A DNA stretch of 64,000 bases from an uncultured SAR86 cluster bacterium. Its GTDB lineage: Bacteria > Pseudomonadota > Gammaproteobacteria > Magnimaribacterales > Magnimaribacteraceae. Position 1 is the stretch's first letter; each line of letters begins with the position of its first letter. A program made the position numbers and the translations under genes. Shown here one piece after another: positions 1 to 8,208 of the stretch. The stretch spans positions 1 to 64,000 of the forward strand of contig CACJMO010000002.1 of NCBI GenBank assembly GCA_902594545.1, written 5' to 3'. Under the pieces are notes generated by a model. That model was not told the DNA's origin, searched no databases, and was given only the letters and a program-made list of their open reading frames with translations.

Positions 1-995
1 CAGCACTGGGAGCAGTTTTTATCGCAGGAATTCTTTTTTTCATTATGAGCGTTACACCTCTGCGAAGGTGGATGCTAGACAGCATTCCTTTGAACCTAAG
101 GATAGCAATGGGTGCTGGAGTTGGACTTTTTATTGGCTTCATTGGTCTAAAAAATGGAGGAATAATAGTTTCTAATGGCGCAACATTTTTAAGCCTTGGA
201 GACTTTACAAGTTCAAGCACTCTATTAGCTGGATTAGGTTTTCTGTTGATTGCAATCCTCTCTATAAGAAAAGTTCCAGGAGCTATAATTATTGGCATAC
301 TTGCAGTTACATTCATAAGCGTAATCTTGAACTTGGTGCAGTTTGAGGGGATATTCGCTTTACCCCCGGATATCACCCCAGTATTTTTAGAATTGGATAT
401 TCTCGGTGCTCTAGATGTAGCAATGATTAGTGTGATTGTGTCATTTCTTTTCGTAAATCTATTCGATACTGCTGGAACATTATTTGGTGTAGCCTCTAGA
501 GCCAACCTGCTTGAGGAATCGGGAAATATAAGAAATATGGATAAAGCTCTTAAAGCGGATAGCAGTTCGAGTGTCTTTGGATCTTTTTTTGGTTGTGCCC
601 CAGTGACAAGTTATGTGGAGAGTTCAGCTGGAATAGAAGCTGGAGGAAGAACAGGTATTACTGCAGTCGTTGTAGGTATTTTATTTCTTCTAGCAGCTTT
701 TTTATCGCCTTTCGCAGCAGCCGTGCCTGCATACGCAACCGCTGGAGCGCTAATCTATGTAGCCATCTTAATGTTGAGCGGAATGGAAAAATTAAATTGG
801 GAGGACCAATCTGAACTTCTTCCAGCATTAGTAATGGTAGTCATGATTCCACTTACTTTCTCTATAGCAAATGGAATAGCCTTAGGATTTCTTGCTTACG
901 TTTCTATTAAAGTCTTCGTTGGAGAGATCAATAAAATCTCTTCCGGTGCTTGGTTTTTAACCTTGGTCTTTGTTGCTAAGTTTATATTTTTATAA
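1..995 (+). CDS. NCS2 family purine permease (AzgA/AdeQ-like), 5' end outside window
   Basis: Inner-membrane permease of the nucleobase:cation symporter-2 family, AzgA-like branch, expected to import adenine, guanine or hypoxanthine with protons. The reading frame is open back to the left edge (first whole codon at 3), so the visible part is the C-terminal two thirds or so of a protein usually about 430 residues. It has many hydrophobic segments, the family-typical stretch VTPLRRWMLDSIPLNL, and the conserved LFDTAGTLFGVA and GCAPVTSYVES motifs, the second being part of the substrate site in this family. The first visible ATG (45) is internal. It ends one base before the convergent YghU gene, with no clear terminator between them. 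The family call is firm; the exact base transported is not readable here. Confidence 0.9.
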   Translation, partial: ALGAVFIAGILFFIMSVTPLRRWMLDSIPLNLRIAMGAGVGLFIGFIGLKNGGIIVSNGATFLSLGDFTSSSTLLAGLGFLLIAILSIRKVPGAIIIGILAVTFISVILNLVQFEGIFALPPDITPVFLELDILGALDVAMISVIVSFLFVNLFDTAGTLFGVASRANLLEESGNIRNMDKALKADSSSSVFGSFFGCAPVTSYVESSAGIEAGGRTGITAVVVGILFLLAAFLSPFAAAVPAYATAGALIYVAILMLSGMEKLNWEDQSELLPALVMVVMIPLTFSIANGIALGFLAYVSIKVFVGEINKISSGAWFLTLVFVAKFIFL

Positions 996-996
996 A

Positions 997-1845
997 TTAA
1001 ATTTTTATATCACTTGCATCATGCCTTTCAAGAATAGCCTTATCATCTGGGCCATTTGGCTTTCTATTAACTAGAGAACCTCTCTTGTAAGCGGGCCTTT
1101 CAGTTATTTGTTTAGCCCACCTGCCAAGGTTTTTATAGGACTCCACATCAAGAAATTCTGCAGAATTATATGCATTGTTTAAAACCAATGTTCCATACCA
1201 GGAATGAATGGCTATATCTGAAATGTTGTAATCGTCACCGCAAATATATTCTCTTGAATCAAGATTTTTATCTAACAAATCTAGCTGACGCTTAACTTCC
1301 ATGGCATATCTGTTTATAGGATATTCATATTTTTCTGGGGCGTAAGCATAAAAATGGCCAAAACCACCACCTAAATAAGGCGCGCTACCCATTTGCCAAA
1401 AAAGCCAAGACATGCATTCTGCTCTCTCGGAAGGATCTGACGGAAGAAATTCTCCAAACTTTTCAGCAAGATAGACAAGGATAGCTCCAGATTCAAAAAC
1501 TCTTGTAGACGGATCTGTTGATCTATCTAACAATGCAGGTATCTTAGAGTTTGGGTTTACCTGAACAAAGCCAGAGCTAAATTGCTGACCTTCGCCTATG
1601 TTTATTATAAAAGCATCATACTCAGCACCTTCATGTCCTAAAGCCAATAATTCCTCAAGCAAAATAGTAACTTTAATTCCGTTTGGAGTGCCTAAAGAGT
1701 AAAGCTGCAAAGGATGTTTTCCAACTGGCAATTCCTTTTCATGCGTCGATCCTGCGATAGGTCTATTAATGTTTGCAAATCTACCTCCGCTCTCTTTATC
1801 CCATGTCCATACTTTAGGTGGGATATATTCAGAAGAATCACTCAT
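997..1845 (-). CDS. yghU: YghU-like glutathione S-transferase / disulfide-bond reductase
   Basis: Cytosolic GST of the YghU (nu-class) type, which in E. coli acts as a glutathione-dependent disulfide-bond reductase. The 282-residue length fits the family. The sequence follows the E. coli protein closely from memory: LQLYSLGTPNG at about 46-56 with the Thr53-Asn55 pair that replaces the usual catalytic Ser/Tyr, then FSSGFVQVNPNSKIPALLD, RVFESGAILVYLAEKFG, LGGGFGHFYAYAPEKYEY and the terminal ERHDASD. The N-terminal thioredoxin-like domain covers roughly 45-130 and the helical domain 140-260. AGGAG lies upstream of the ATG at 1845. It reads toward the purine permease and stands alone. High confidence in family; the in vivo substrate is unknown. 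Confidence 0.92.
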   Translation of the reverse strand: MSDSSEYIPPKVWTWDKESGGRFANINRPIAGSTHEKELPVGKHPLQLYSLGTPNGIKVTILLEELLALGHEGAEYDAFIINIGEGQQFSSGFVQVNPNSKIPALLDRSTDPSTRVFESGAILVYLAEKFGEFLPSDPSERAECMSWLFWQMGSAPYLGGGFGHFYAYAPEKYEYPINRYAMEVKRQLDLLDKNLDSREYICGDDYNISDIAIHSWYGTLVLNNAYNSAEFLDVESYKNLGRWAKQITERPAYKRGSLVNRKPNGPDDKAILERHDASDIKI

Positions 1846-1986
1846 AAAAACTCCTTTAGCTTTATTAATTAGTTATTTGTTTGCTTTAAGATAAGAATAA
1901 CCTAGACAAAGCTTGTTTGTAAGAGTTTTTAGGAATTCATTTGGCGATAATTGAAAAGGAATTACAGCTAGGATAAAGTCAAAAAT

Positions 1987-2436
1987 ATGAATTTACTCAA
2001 TAATGAAAATTTAAAGTGGAGACACTACAAGGACGATGAAAACTTTGATTATCCGATAGATTATTCTGATGCAGTTCTAGATGCTCGTGAAGATGGAAGA
2101 TTGGAAATATTGGTTAGGTGGGCTCCAAATTCGTATTGTCATTTTCATAGGCATACTGCCGAGACAAGTTCGGTAGTTCTGGAAGGCGAGCTTAAAGTTA
2201 CTGACATAGATCTTTTAACAGGCCAAGAGAAAAGCTCTCGAATCAGGAAAGTTGGAGATTTTGTTCATAAAGAACCTGGCGATATACATATGGAAAAAGC
2301 TGGACCAGAAGGCGCTTTGGTTCTTTTTAATATTTATGCTCCAGAAGGAGATGGAATACTGGCTGAATCTCTCAGCAAAAGCGGTGAAGTTTTAAGCACC
2401 TCATCAATGAAAAAGATATTATCAAAAAGGGTTTAA
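1987..2436 (+). CDS. Cupin-domain protein (ChrR-like cupin)
   Basis: Small single-domain cupin of 149 residues. The first cupin motif is visible as CHFHRHTAETSSVVLEGELKV (about 51-71), supplying His-x-His and Glu ligands. The second is GDFVHKEPGDIHMEKAGPEG, with the later His. These residues normally bind one divalent metal. The fold resembles ChrR-type anti-sigma cupins and small dioxygenase or isomerase cupins, but nothing in the sequence fixes a substrate. It is followed four bases later by the gene at 2440, so the two probably share a transcript. Family call is firm; function unknown. Confidence 0.8.
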   Translation: MNLLNNENLKWRHYKDDENFDYPIDYSDAVLDAREDGRLEILVRWAPNSYCHFHRHTAETSSVVLEGELKVTDIDLLTGQEKSSRIRKVGDFVHKEPGDIHMEKAGPEGALVLFNIYAPEGDGILAESLSKSGEVLSTSSMKKILSKRV

Positions 2437-2439
2437 GTT

Positions 2440-2889
2440 TTGATTGATAAAACAAAGATAATGGATTTCCTGAACTCATGGACGGAAGGAGTAGTTGAAA
2501 TTGGTCAGTTCTATATGGACGATCAAGACTACGTGAGATGCGCTGAGAGCTTTATTTCTAGGCATTATGCCTTTGGTGAAGTTGAAGTTCTCTTTAAACC
2601 TACTTTTACTAAGGAAGTAATCTTCCGAAACACTCAAAAAGAGGCTTTGTCTTATTTTGTTAAAGGGCAAATTAAAGAGGACAATGGCTTTGCTCTCAAG
2701 CCTTGGGAAAAAATAGATTTAGATGAATGCCATATGGTCCAGGAAGAAGAAAATACTTCTGTCATGGGAACACTTCTCTTCAAGCCTCTGGGTATAGATG
2801 AAATTACCAAAGTGGCCTTTACCTTTCTCCTGATAGAGATTGAAGAATCTATAAAAATTCAAGTTCATCATTCTTCACCTGTTTTATAA
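2440..2889 (+). CDS. NTF2/SnoaL-like small protein of unknown function
   Basis: 149-residue cytosolic protein with no signal peptide. The pattern VLFKPT...FRNTQKEALSYFVKG...KPWEKI...MGTLLFKP...VAFTFLLIE...KIQVHHSSPVL resembles the NTF2-like (SnoaL/CaMKII-association) cone fold, in particular a bacterial group ending in a conserved HHSS. I recall this group without a firm function. The longest frame starts with TTG at 2440, nine bases after an AAGGG that could serve as its ribosome site; an ATG at 2461 would remove seven residues and has no better site. It directly follows the cupin gene, so the two are likely co-transcribed. Function not assigned. Confidence 0.65.
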   Translation: MIDKTKIMDFLNSWTEGVVEIGQFYMDDQDYVRCAESFISRHYAFGEVEVLFKPTFTKEVIFRNTQKEALSYFVKGQIKEDNGFALKPWEKIDLDECHMVQEEENTSVMGTLLFKPLGIDEITKVAFTFLLIEIEESIKIQVHHSSPVL

Positions 2890-2982
2890 AATCTGAGTTT
2901 AAGGTCAATCTCCATATAAACTTGGTGCATCCCCTTTCCCCAACCGTCATCTATTTTTTTAACTTCAGCTCCAGAGAAATTT

Positions 2983-3384
2983 CTATGGATTGAAGCCCGG
3001 TCTTGTTACTGAGTAAGCCCAGTAGAAAAAGAGAAATTGAAGTACCAGCCTAAAATATAAAGCGGATAAAGGAATTTCTGGAAATGCTTCCGGTGTTAAA
3101 GCCATATAAATATTTGCTGGGTATACAGCTATCAGAAGAACAAATAGTCCCCATCCTGCTAGTTTCCTTGTTTTGGATAGAAGCACACCAATACCTCCTA
3201 ATATTTCAAATAAACCACTGATATAAACAGCCTCTAAATGCATTGGAAATGATGGAGGCATTATGGAAAGGTAAAAGTCAGGATTTATAAAATGATCTAC
3301 CCCAAAATAAATAAAAAAAAATGAAAGACCTAACAAATTCAAATTTCTTAAGAATCCAGAAGGTAAATTTAACAATGAACGCAT
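2983..3384 (-). CDS. DoxX-family membrane protein
   Basis: About 133 residues with four hydrophobic segments, typical of the DoxX/DoxD-like family. Recognisable parts are LGLSFFFIYFGVDHFINPDFYLSIMPP, SGLFEILGGIGVLL and GWGLFVLLIAVYPANIYMAL. DoxX-like proteins sit in the inner membrane and are loosely linked to thiol or oxidative-stress handling, but most have no proven reaction. The longest frame opens with a TTG two codons earlier (3390); the ATG at 3384 is preferred. The gene lies 18 bases downstream of the crotonase gene on the same strand and is probably co-transcribed with it. Confidence 0.8.
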   Translation of the reverse strand: MRSLLNLPSGFLRNLNLLGLSFFFIYFGVDHFINPDFYLSIMPPSFPMHLEAVYISGLFEILGGIGVLLSKTRKLAGWGLFVLLIAVYPANIYMALTPEAFPEIPLSALYFRLVLQFLFFYWAYSVTRPGFNP

Positions 3385-3402
3385 AGACAACTTAGATTTG
3401 AT

Positions 3403-4188
3403 CTACTCTTGGTTAAAAATTGGTTTTCTCTTTTCTAGAAATGCGGTCATTCCTTCAAGAGAATCTTTCGTTCCACTGTTATCTTTGACTGCTTGTTGTT
3501 CTTCTTCAATTAACTCTTTCAAAGACCGATCGGAGCTGTTGATAAGTACTTTCATCATACTTGCAACAGCCTTAGCAGGTTGATTAGCTAGTTCTTTTGC
3601 TAATTGTATTGCAGCATCTTTAAGATTTTCTAGCGGCCAGACCTCGTGGACCAAACCTATTTCTAAAGCCCTTTTACCAGAAATCTTTTTTGACCGAAGA
3701 ATCATGTCCATTGCATGGTGCTCTCCCACACATTTAGCTAGTCTTGCACTACCTCCCCAAGCGGGTACTGCTCCTAGATCTAATTCAGGAAGACCAATTT
3801 GAGCATCCTCAGATGCAGCTAACCTAAAATGGCAACCCAAAGGAATCTCTAAGCCACCTCCTAGACAGTATCCAAATAAAGTAACGATCCAGGGTTTATT
3901 CATGTTTTCTATTTTCTCAATAACAGACAATCTTTGATCAAACAAAGCATCCCTGCTCCCTTTACGTTCTATACCTTCAGGAAGTTGCTTCAAATTCATT
4001 CCTACTGAAAAGTTATCTAGCCCGGAAGCAGTTAATACAACTGCTCTTATGGATGTGTCAACTGAGATTTTGTTAACCATGTCCTCTAGTTGATCCATAA
4101 AATCTAGGGACATTCGATTATAAGGAGCATCATTAATAGTCAATATAGCTACCGCATCATTAGTTTCATATAAAAGAATTTCAGACAT
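3403..4188 (-). CDS. Enoyl-CoA hydratase/isomerase (crotonase family)
   Basis: 261-residue crotonase acting on acyl-CoA thioesters. The oxyanion-hole region and both glutamates used by true hydratases can be seen: LGGGLEIPLG gives Glu114, and GLPELDLGAVPAWGG gives Glu135. It is therefore competent for water addition to an enoyl-CoA, though other crotonase reactions share this layout. The ATG at 4188 follows a GGAGGA ribosome site. DoxX lies just downstream on the same strand. The divergent metal operon starts 70 bases upstream, so the two promoters face each other. Substrate chain length or aromaticity cannot be read from sequence. Confidence 0.87.
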   Translation of the reverse strand: MSEILLYETNDAVAILTINDAPYNRMSLDFMDQLEDMVNKISVDTSIRAVVLTASGLDNFSVGMNLKQLPEGIERKGSRDALFDQRLSVIEKIENMNKPWIVTLFGYCLGGGLEIPLGCHFRLAASEDAQIGLPELDLGAVPAWGGSARLAKCVGEHHAMDMILRSKKISGKRALEIGLVHEVWPLENLKDAAIQLAKELANQPAKAVASMMKVLINSSDRSLKELIEEEQQAVKDNSGTKDSLEGMTAFLEKRKPIFNQE

Positions 4189-4248
4189 GCATCCTCCAAT
4201 AATCCTTAGGTTACTCTTTATCTAGTTAGTAAGCAAAATCTAGTTTAA

Positions 4249-4267
4249 TATACCCCCTATGGGTATA
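4249..4267 (+). promoter_or_regulatory. CsoR-type operator over the start codon of the metal operon
   Basis: A perfect 7-bp inverted repeat, TATACCC-CCTAT-GGGTATA. The G/C tract flanked by TA matches the operator style known for CsoR/RcnR-family repressors (ATACCC...GGGTAT). It covers the ATG at 4259-4261. A possible -10 box TAATAT (4246-4251) overlaps its left arm and would place the transcription start at about 4258-4259. Because a csoR-like gene closes the operon (5643-5900), the simplest reading is autorepression relieved by metal. The palindrome is seen directly; binding is inferred. Confidence 0.72.
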
Positions 4268-4861
4268 AAAAGAACATTACTTTTTTTGTTTTTTATTTGC
4301 GGAGTTATAGAAGCAAGACCCATCTCTTATTCGGGTGGATCAACTGTAATGAGCAACACTGATAACATGCGCGATACTCTTTATTACCACTATTCGCCTA
4401 CGTATAAGTATTCTTTAGGATTGGAAGCCATAAAAGACAGTTACTTTAACACTGACTACTCTTACTTCAGGTTGACCTACTTGCTTAATAGAAAGAATAC
4501 CCGTTTCTCGCAAAGGAATTTATATTTTCAATCAGGGGTGAGCTCCAAAGGCCTTAACAACAATTTCATAGGAGTGCATGGTGACTGGGAAACTAGGAGA
4601 TGGTTTGTAGGGTTTGGCTACAAAAAGGTAAGTAACGATATTATCGAATACGACGATAAATTCCTACAGCTAGGGGTGGCGCCCTATTTAGGTGAATATG
4701 GCGATTTTCATACATGGATTATGGTGAAATCAAAGAAGAATGATCTATTAGAGAGTTGGTCTACTTTACCAGTATTAAAGTTTTTTAAGGGAAATTTTTT
4801 AATTGAGTTCGGTTACAACAATAAGACTGAATGGGACTCACATATGATGTATAGATTTTAG
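4259..4861 (+). CDS. Exported, probably outer-membrane beta protein of the metal operon
   Basis: 200 residues with an N-terminal signal peptide (MGIKRTLLFLFFICGVIEA) and a mature part rich in alternating aromatic and polar strands that ends in ...MMYRF. A C-terminal Phe is typical of outer-membrane beta-barrel proteins. I do not recognise a named family. It is first in the operon with MerP-like, MerT-like and CsoR-like genes, so a role in metal entry, exit or envelope sensing is plausible but unproven. The ATG sits inside the operator, and no ribosome site precedes it, so the transcript may be leaderless. No alternative Met start gives a complete signal peptide. Confidence 0.65.
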   Translation: MGIKRTLLFLFFICGVIEARPISYSGGSTVMSNTDNMRDTLYYHYSPTYKYSLGLEAIKDSYFNTDYSYFRLTYLLNRKNTRFSQRNLYFQSGVSSKGLNNNFIGVHGDWETRRWFVGFGYKKVSNDIIEYDDKFLQLGVAPYLGEYGDFHTWIMVKSKKNDLLESWSTLPVLKFFKGNFLIEFGYNNKTEWDSHMMYRF

Positions 4862-4869
4862 GAGATGAT

Positions 4870-5274
4870 ATGAATAAATTAATAATTCTTGGCTTAGCTT
4901 TTATGATTTCGTATTTATCTTTTACAGAAGAAAGTATGCATCAGGCTCATGAAGGACATATTCACGGTGCGCTGGTCGATGGAAGCAATCTTGATGTTGA
5001 CCCTGAAAGATATAAAGAATTTATGAAGGGACTTGAAAACTGCCAGATAGCTGTGGTCAGTGTGATTGGAATGGTCTGTGACTTTTGTGCACAAGGCATT
5101 GAAAAGACCTTTGAAAAAGATGAGACTGTAAAGAAGATAGACGTAGATCTAAATAAGGGTAAGGTTTTAATAGCTTATTCAAAAAATAAAAAAATTGAAT
5201 ATAAAGAAATTGAGCAAAAAATCCTATCAAATGGTCAAAACGCGACAGGCTTAAAGGTTATAAATATCAATTAA
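4870..5274 (+). CDS. Periplasmic MerP-like heavy-metal-associated (HMA) protein
   Basis: 134 residues: a hydrophobic export segment (about 3-18), a His-rich linker HQAHEGHIHG (24-33), then an HMA domain with the metal motif GMVCDFC (Cys70 and Cys73) and the KKIDVDLNKGKVLIAY strand typical of MerP/CopZ folds. Such proteins bind one soft metal ion (Hg, Cu, Zn) between two cysteines and hand it to a membrane partner, here probably the MerT-like protein. GGAG lies six bases before its ATG. Its stop overlaps the start of the next gene. The ion is uncertain; a CsoR-type regulator rather than MerR favours copper or another monovalent metal over mercury. Confidence 0.82.
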   Translation: MNKLIILGLAFMISYLSFTEESMHQAHEGHIHGALVDGSNLDVDPERYKEFMKGLENCQIAVVSVIGMVCDFCAQGIEKTFEKDETVKKIDVDLNKGKVLIAYSKNKKIEYKEIEQKILSNGQNATGLKVININ

Positions 5275-5639
5275 TGGAAGATAAATCTGTAAACATTCTC
5301 TCGCTATTTGCATCCTCATCAACATTAATATGTTGTGCCCTACCGGCAATGTTTGTAGCTTTAGGTGCGGGAGCCTCTTTTGCCGCATTAGTTACAAATT
5401 TTCCTTTTTTAATTGTCTTATCTCAATACAAAACTTCTATAACTATATTTGCATTCACTATGATAATTATTGCAGGTTACGCTAACTACAAAACTTATCA
5501 TATGCCCTGTCCTGCTGATCCAGAACTTGGTAGAGCTTGTTTACAAACAAGAAAAAGATCAAGGGTGCTATACTATTTCTCGACGCTGGTTTTTGTTGTT
5601 GCAACATCATTTACTTATATAGTTCCAGCCTATTTATAA
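5274..5639 (+). CDS. MerT-like metal transport membrane protein
   Basis: 121 residues with three predicted membrane helices. The first contains the vicinal pair Cys20-Cys21 (STLICCALPAMF), and the loop between helices 2 and 3 carries Cys79 and Cys89 (MPCPADPELGRAC). This is the cysteine layout of MerT, which moves metal from periplasmic MerP to the cytosol. Its start codon overlaps the stop of the MerP-like gene, implying coupled translation. No mercuric reductase is visible in the window, so detoxification of mercury by this operon alone looks unlikely. It may import or export another soft metal. Confidence 0.8.
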   Translation: MEDKSVNILSLFASSSTLICCALPAMFVALGAGASFAALVTNFPFLIVLSQYKTSITIFAFTMIIIAGYANYKTYHMPCPADPELGRACLQTRKRSRVLYYFSTLVFVVATSFTYIVPAYL

Positions 5640-5642
5640 AAT

Positions 5643-5900
5643 ATGAAAAATCCTTGCCACAAAGATCAAATATCCAGCATCAGAAGAATCGAAGGTCAAA
5701 TTCGTGGTATTGAAAAAATGATTGAGAACGGAGAATACTGTATCGATATTCTTAATCAATTGAAGGCAGCAAAAAACTCAATAGCCAGCGTCGAGGGAAA
5801 AATTCTCAAAACTCACATAGAAGATTGTGTCAAAGAATCCCTATCAGGGGATCAATTTGAGGAAAAGGTTGACGAGATAATCAAGACCCTAAAAAGATAA
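5643..5900 (+). CDS. CsoR/RcnR/FrmR-family metal-sensing repressor
   Basis: 85-residue all-helical repressor. The start KDQISSIRRIEGQIRGIEKMIE is the family DNA-binding face. The candidate metal ligands are Cys33 (GEYCIDIL), His58 and Cys62 (KTHIEDC), which match the Cys-His-Cys set of copper-sensing CsoR; Cys5-His6 at the N terminus could add a ligand as in RcnR or FrmR relatives. It is last in the operon, four bases after the MerT-like gene. A matching palindromic operator sits at 4249-4267, suggesting autoregulation. Family is clear; Cu(I) as inducer is inferred from the ligands. Confidence 0.87.
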   Translation: MKNPCHKDQISSIRRIEGQIRGIEKMIENGEYCIDILNQLKAAKNSIASVEGKILKTHIEDCVKESLSGDQFEEKVDEIIKTLKR

Positions 5901-5921
5901 AATCAACTATATAGTTTCTTC

Positions 5922-6734
5922 CTATAGTAGATCCCCGCCTAAGACGGCAGGAGTCTCACAATATTCTCGCAGTATATAGTTTTGATGTTCTTTTATTCTT
6001 TCAGAAACTGCATTTTCTATTTGAGGTATGGAGGAGATAGCCTCAAACATTTTTAACATACCTTGATTTTGGTGAGTAGCTGGCATGACTTCTAAACTAA
6101 CTGGAGATATAGTCATGCTCATCGTCGCCCAGTAAATATCCAAAGCTGAAATACTTTCACCGACAAGATATGGCGACCCTTTTTCTGCTTGGTTTTTTAG
6201 TTGGTTATCTATCAAGCCGATTACTTCCGAAATTTTCTGAGGTGCCTTAGAGCTAGCGTTTTCACTGTAACCGTATTTTCTAGCTAATGGGTTATCAGAT
6301 AGAATTCTCATATTCCACACTAATCCATCCTCTGCCAGAACAATTGCACACATTCCAAACATATCTGATCTAAGTTCAAAGTTATCTGGTATCAACTTTG
6401 GACTATCAGCATCACCTATTTCTTCCGCTAAGGCGAGTTGCTCTATCCATACATTTCGAGGTCTTTGATCATCATGAAGCATAGTAGGTAAGCTTGTTTG
6501 GCTGGTAAGTTCATAGAGTTTCTTTTGTCTATCCTCTCCTGTATCTTTGTCTACACCCATGAGCGGATGCAGAACTCTAATAACTTTTATTTTTTTTACA
6601 TAGCAAATATTTTTTAATGCCTCAGCATACATAGCTTGCACACCTGGAACAAAAGTAATCCTGGTTCCTGCAGTCATTTCAGCTGCCGACTCAAGTGTTA
6701 TGAACTCGGGTTGATTAGTTGTACGTTTGCTCAT
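5922..6734 (-). CDS. Glutathione S-transferase-like protein
   Basis: 270 residues. The C-terminal half reads as a GST helical domain: LIDNQLKNQAEKGSPYLVGESISALDIYWATMSMTI (about 170-205) carries the conserved SALDIYW motif found at the N-cap box of GSTs. The N-terminal half (ALKNICYVKKIKVIRV...LPTMLHDDQRPRNVWIEQLALAEEI) is a diverged thioredoxin-like domain with a cis-Pro equivalent in SLPTML. No clear catalytic Ser, Cys or Tyr can be placed. It lies 24 bases downstream of the class III aminotransferase on the same strand, so the two are probably co-transcribed. Substrate unknown. Confidence 0.75.
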   Translation of the reverse strand: MSKRTTNQPEFITLESAAEMTAGTRITFVPGVQAMYAEALKNICYVKKIKVIRVLHPLMGVDKDTGEDRQKKLYELTSQTSLPTMLHDDQRPRNVWIEQLALAEEIGDADSPKLIPDNFELRSDMFGMCAIVLAEDGLVWNMRILSDNPLARKYGYSENASSKAPQKISEVIGLIDNQLKNQAEKGSPYLVGESISALDIYWATMSMTISPVSLEVMPATHQNQGMLKMFEAISSIPQIENAVSERIKEHQNYILREYCETPAVLGGDLL

Positions 6735-6758
6735 CTTATTTCTCGTTTCTAAGCAACA

Positions 6759-8129
6759 CTATAAATAGCCATCACTTCTCAAGTCTTCAAAAGTATTTTT
6801 AAAAGCATCAATGATTTTATCGATAACTTCAGGAGTGTGAGCATAAGATATAAACGCCAAATGAATTCCAGGAACAATTACATTGTGACCTAGAAGATGA
6901 AGATAAAATTCTCTTTCAATTTTATAGTAACTCCTATCAATATCACGGGAAGAATCAACAGCTTCACCTCCAAAGATCAAATGCATCATTGACCCGGCAT
7001 TCATTAATTTTGCAGGTATGTTATTCATCTTACAAAATTCATTTATTTCTTTCGCAAGGCGGTTCCCTTGTTCATGCAAGTAAGGGTAAATTGTCTCTTT
7101 ATTATCCCTAAGATATTCTAATGCTCCGATACCTCCAGCCATGGTCAGAGGATTACCACTAAAAGTTCCTCCAGCAAAAATTGCAGGTGTTTCTTCTGCA
7201 CCAGAGAAACTATTCATGACTTGTTTTGAACCAGCCACAACTCCTATCGGCATGCCACCTCCTACTGCTTTTCCATAAGTAATTAGATCAGGTTTGATGT
7301 TGTAATATTCTTGGCAACCTCCGTATTCAATTCGAAAACCCGTTATAACTTCGTCAAACATTAAGAGAACTTCACACTCTGAGCAAACTTCTCGAAGACC
7401 ATGTAAAAATTCTTCATTATCCAGACGTGGGTTTGAGCTCTGCACAGGCTCTATGACCACCATTGCTAGATCATTTTTATATTGTCTTATGAGTTCAAAA
7501 GCATTTTCATCTCGATAAGGAAGCATCAGCATCAAGTCTTTCGAGACTTCGTCAGGTATACCTGCACCAAGAGGTATGCTAGATGGAGTAGAACGATCGC
7601 TCTTGGAGTCAGCACGAATCAAAGCATAATCATGAATGCCGTGGTATGAACCATCAAATAATGCTACAACTCTTTTTCCTGTAACAGCTCTTGCAGCTCT
7701 AAAAGCAAACATAGTCGCTTCACTGCCTGAATTACAAAACATAACTTCGTCTACAGAGGGCGATGAATCTTTTATGAGTTCAGCTAGATGAGCCTGTCCC
7801 TCACTTGGTATCCCATAATGCCAGCCTTTTTTGATTTGAGATGAAAGAGCCGATTCAACAGCCTTAGGTTTATTTCCCAAAACATTTGGGCCAAATCCTC
7901 CTGTTAGATCAATGTACCGATTGCCATCCAAATCTATTAGATAGGGCCCCTCAGCAGAATCAATATAAATCTGATGAGGAAGATCTACTGTTTGTACAAT
8001 TTCTTGAGCCAAAACTTCTTGGCCTTTCGACGCAATCTTCTCTGACCTTGCAGTCCTTTCAATGAGTTTATTTCTTACTGCTAGAGAATTCTCTCCAAGA
8101 TCTTTTTGATGGGTATTTGTACCGGGCAT
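6759..8129 (-). CDS. Class III aminotransferase, glutamate-1-semialdehyde aminomutase-like
   Basis: 456-residue PLP enzyme of aminotransferase class III. Visible parts are the cofactor-phosphate region FCNSGSEATMFAFRAAR (about 131-147), the Asp of FDEVITGFR (258-266) that holds the pyridine nitrogen, and Lys287 in ITYGKAVGGGMPIG, which forms the Schiff base. The overall look is closest to HemL-like aminomutases, but the N-terminal extension of about 40 residues and the environment make it more likely a catabolic relative than the heme-pathway enzyme. GGAGA precedes the ATG at 8129. A GST-like gene follows on the same strand. The amino donor and acceptor cannot be read. Confidence 0.84.
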   Translation of the reverse strand: MPGTNTHQKDLGENSLAVRNKLIERTARSEKIASKGQEVLAQEIVQTVDLPHQIYIDSAEGPYLIDLDGNRYIDLTGGFGPNVLGNKPKAVESALSSQIKKGWHYGIPSEGQAHLAELIKDSSPSVDEVMFCNSGSEATMFAFRAARAVTGKRVVALFDGSYHGIHDYALIRADSKSDRSTPSSIPLGAGIPDEVSKDLMLMLPYRDENAFELIRQYKNDLAMVVIEPVQSSNPRLDNEEFLHGLREVCSECEVLLMFDEVITGFRIEYGGCQEYYNIKPDLITYGKAVGGGMPIGVVAGSKQVMNSFSGAEETPAIFAGGTFSGNPLTMAGGIGALEYLRDNKETIYPYLHEQGNRLAKEINEFCKMNNIPAKLMNAGSMMHLIFGGEAVDSSRDIDRSYYKIEREFYLHLLGHNVIVPGIHLAFISYAHTPEVIDKIIDAFKNTFEDLRSDGYL

Positions 8130-8208
8130 TATTTGTCTCCATTAACTAGGAAACATTAAATCAAATGATCTTTTCTATCAATTAATTATTATCTGATATT
8201 AAAAAGTT

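Noticed and set aside
4870-5639. Mercury resistance (mer) operon
   Set aside because: MerP-like and MerT-like proteins are present, but no MerA reductase or MerR, and the regulator is CsoR-like.
5905-5935. AACTATATAGTT palindrome between csoR and the GST-like gene as a terminator
   Set aside because: AT-only stem of six pairs with no useful T run; unlikely to stop transcription.
6759-8129. Housekeeping hemL
   Set aside because: HemL-like motifs, but the N-terminal extension and a GST-like partner point to another substrate; symbol withheld.
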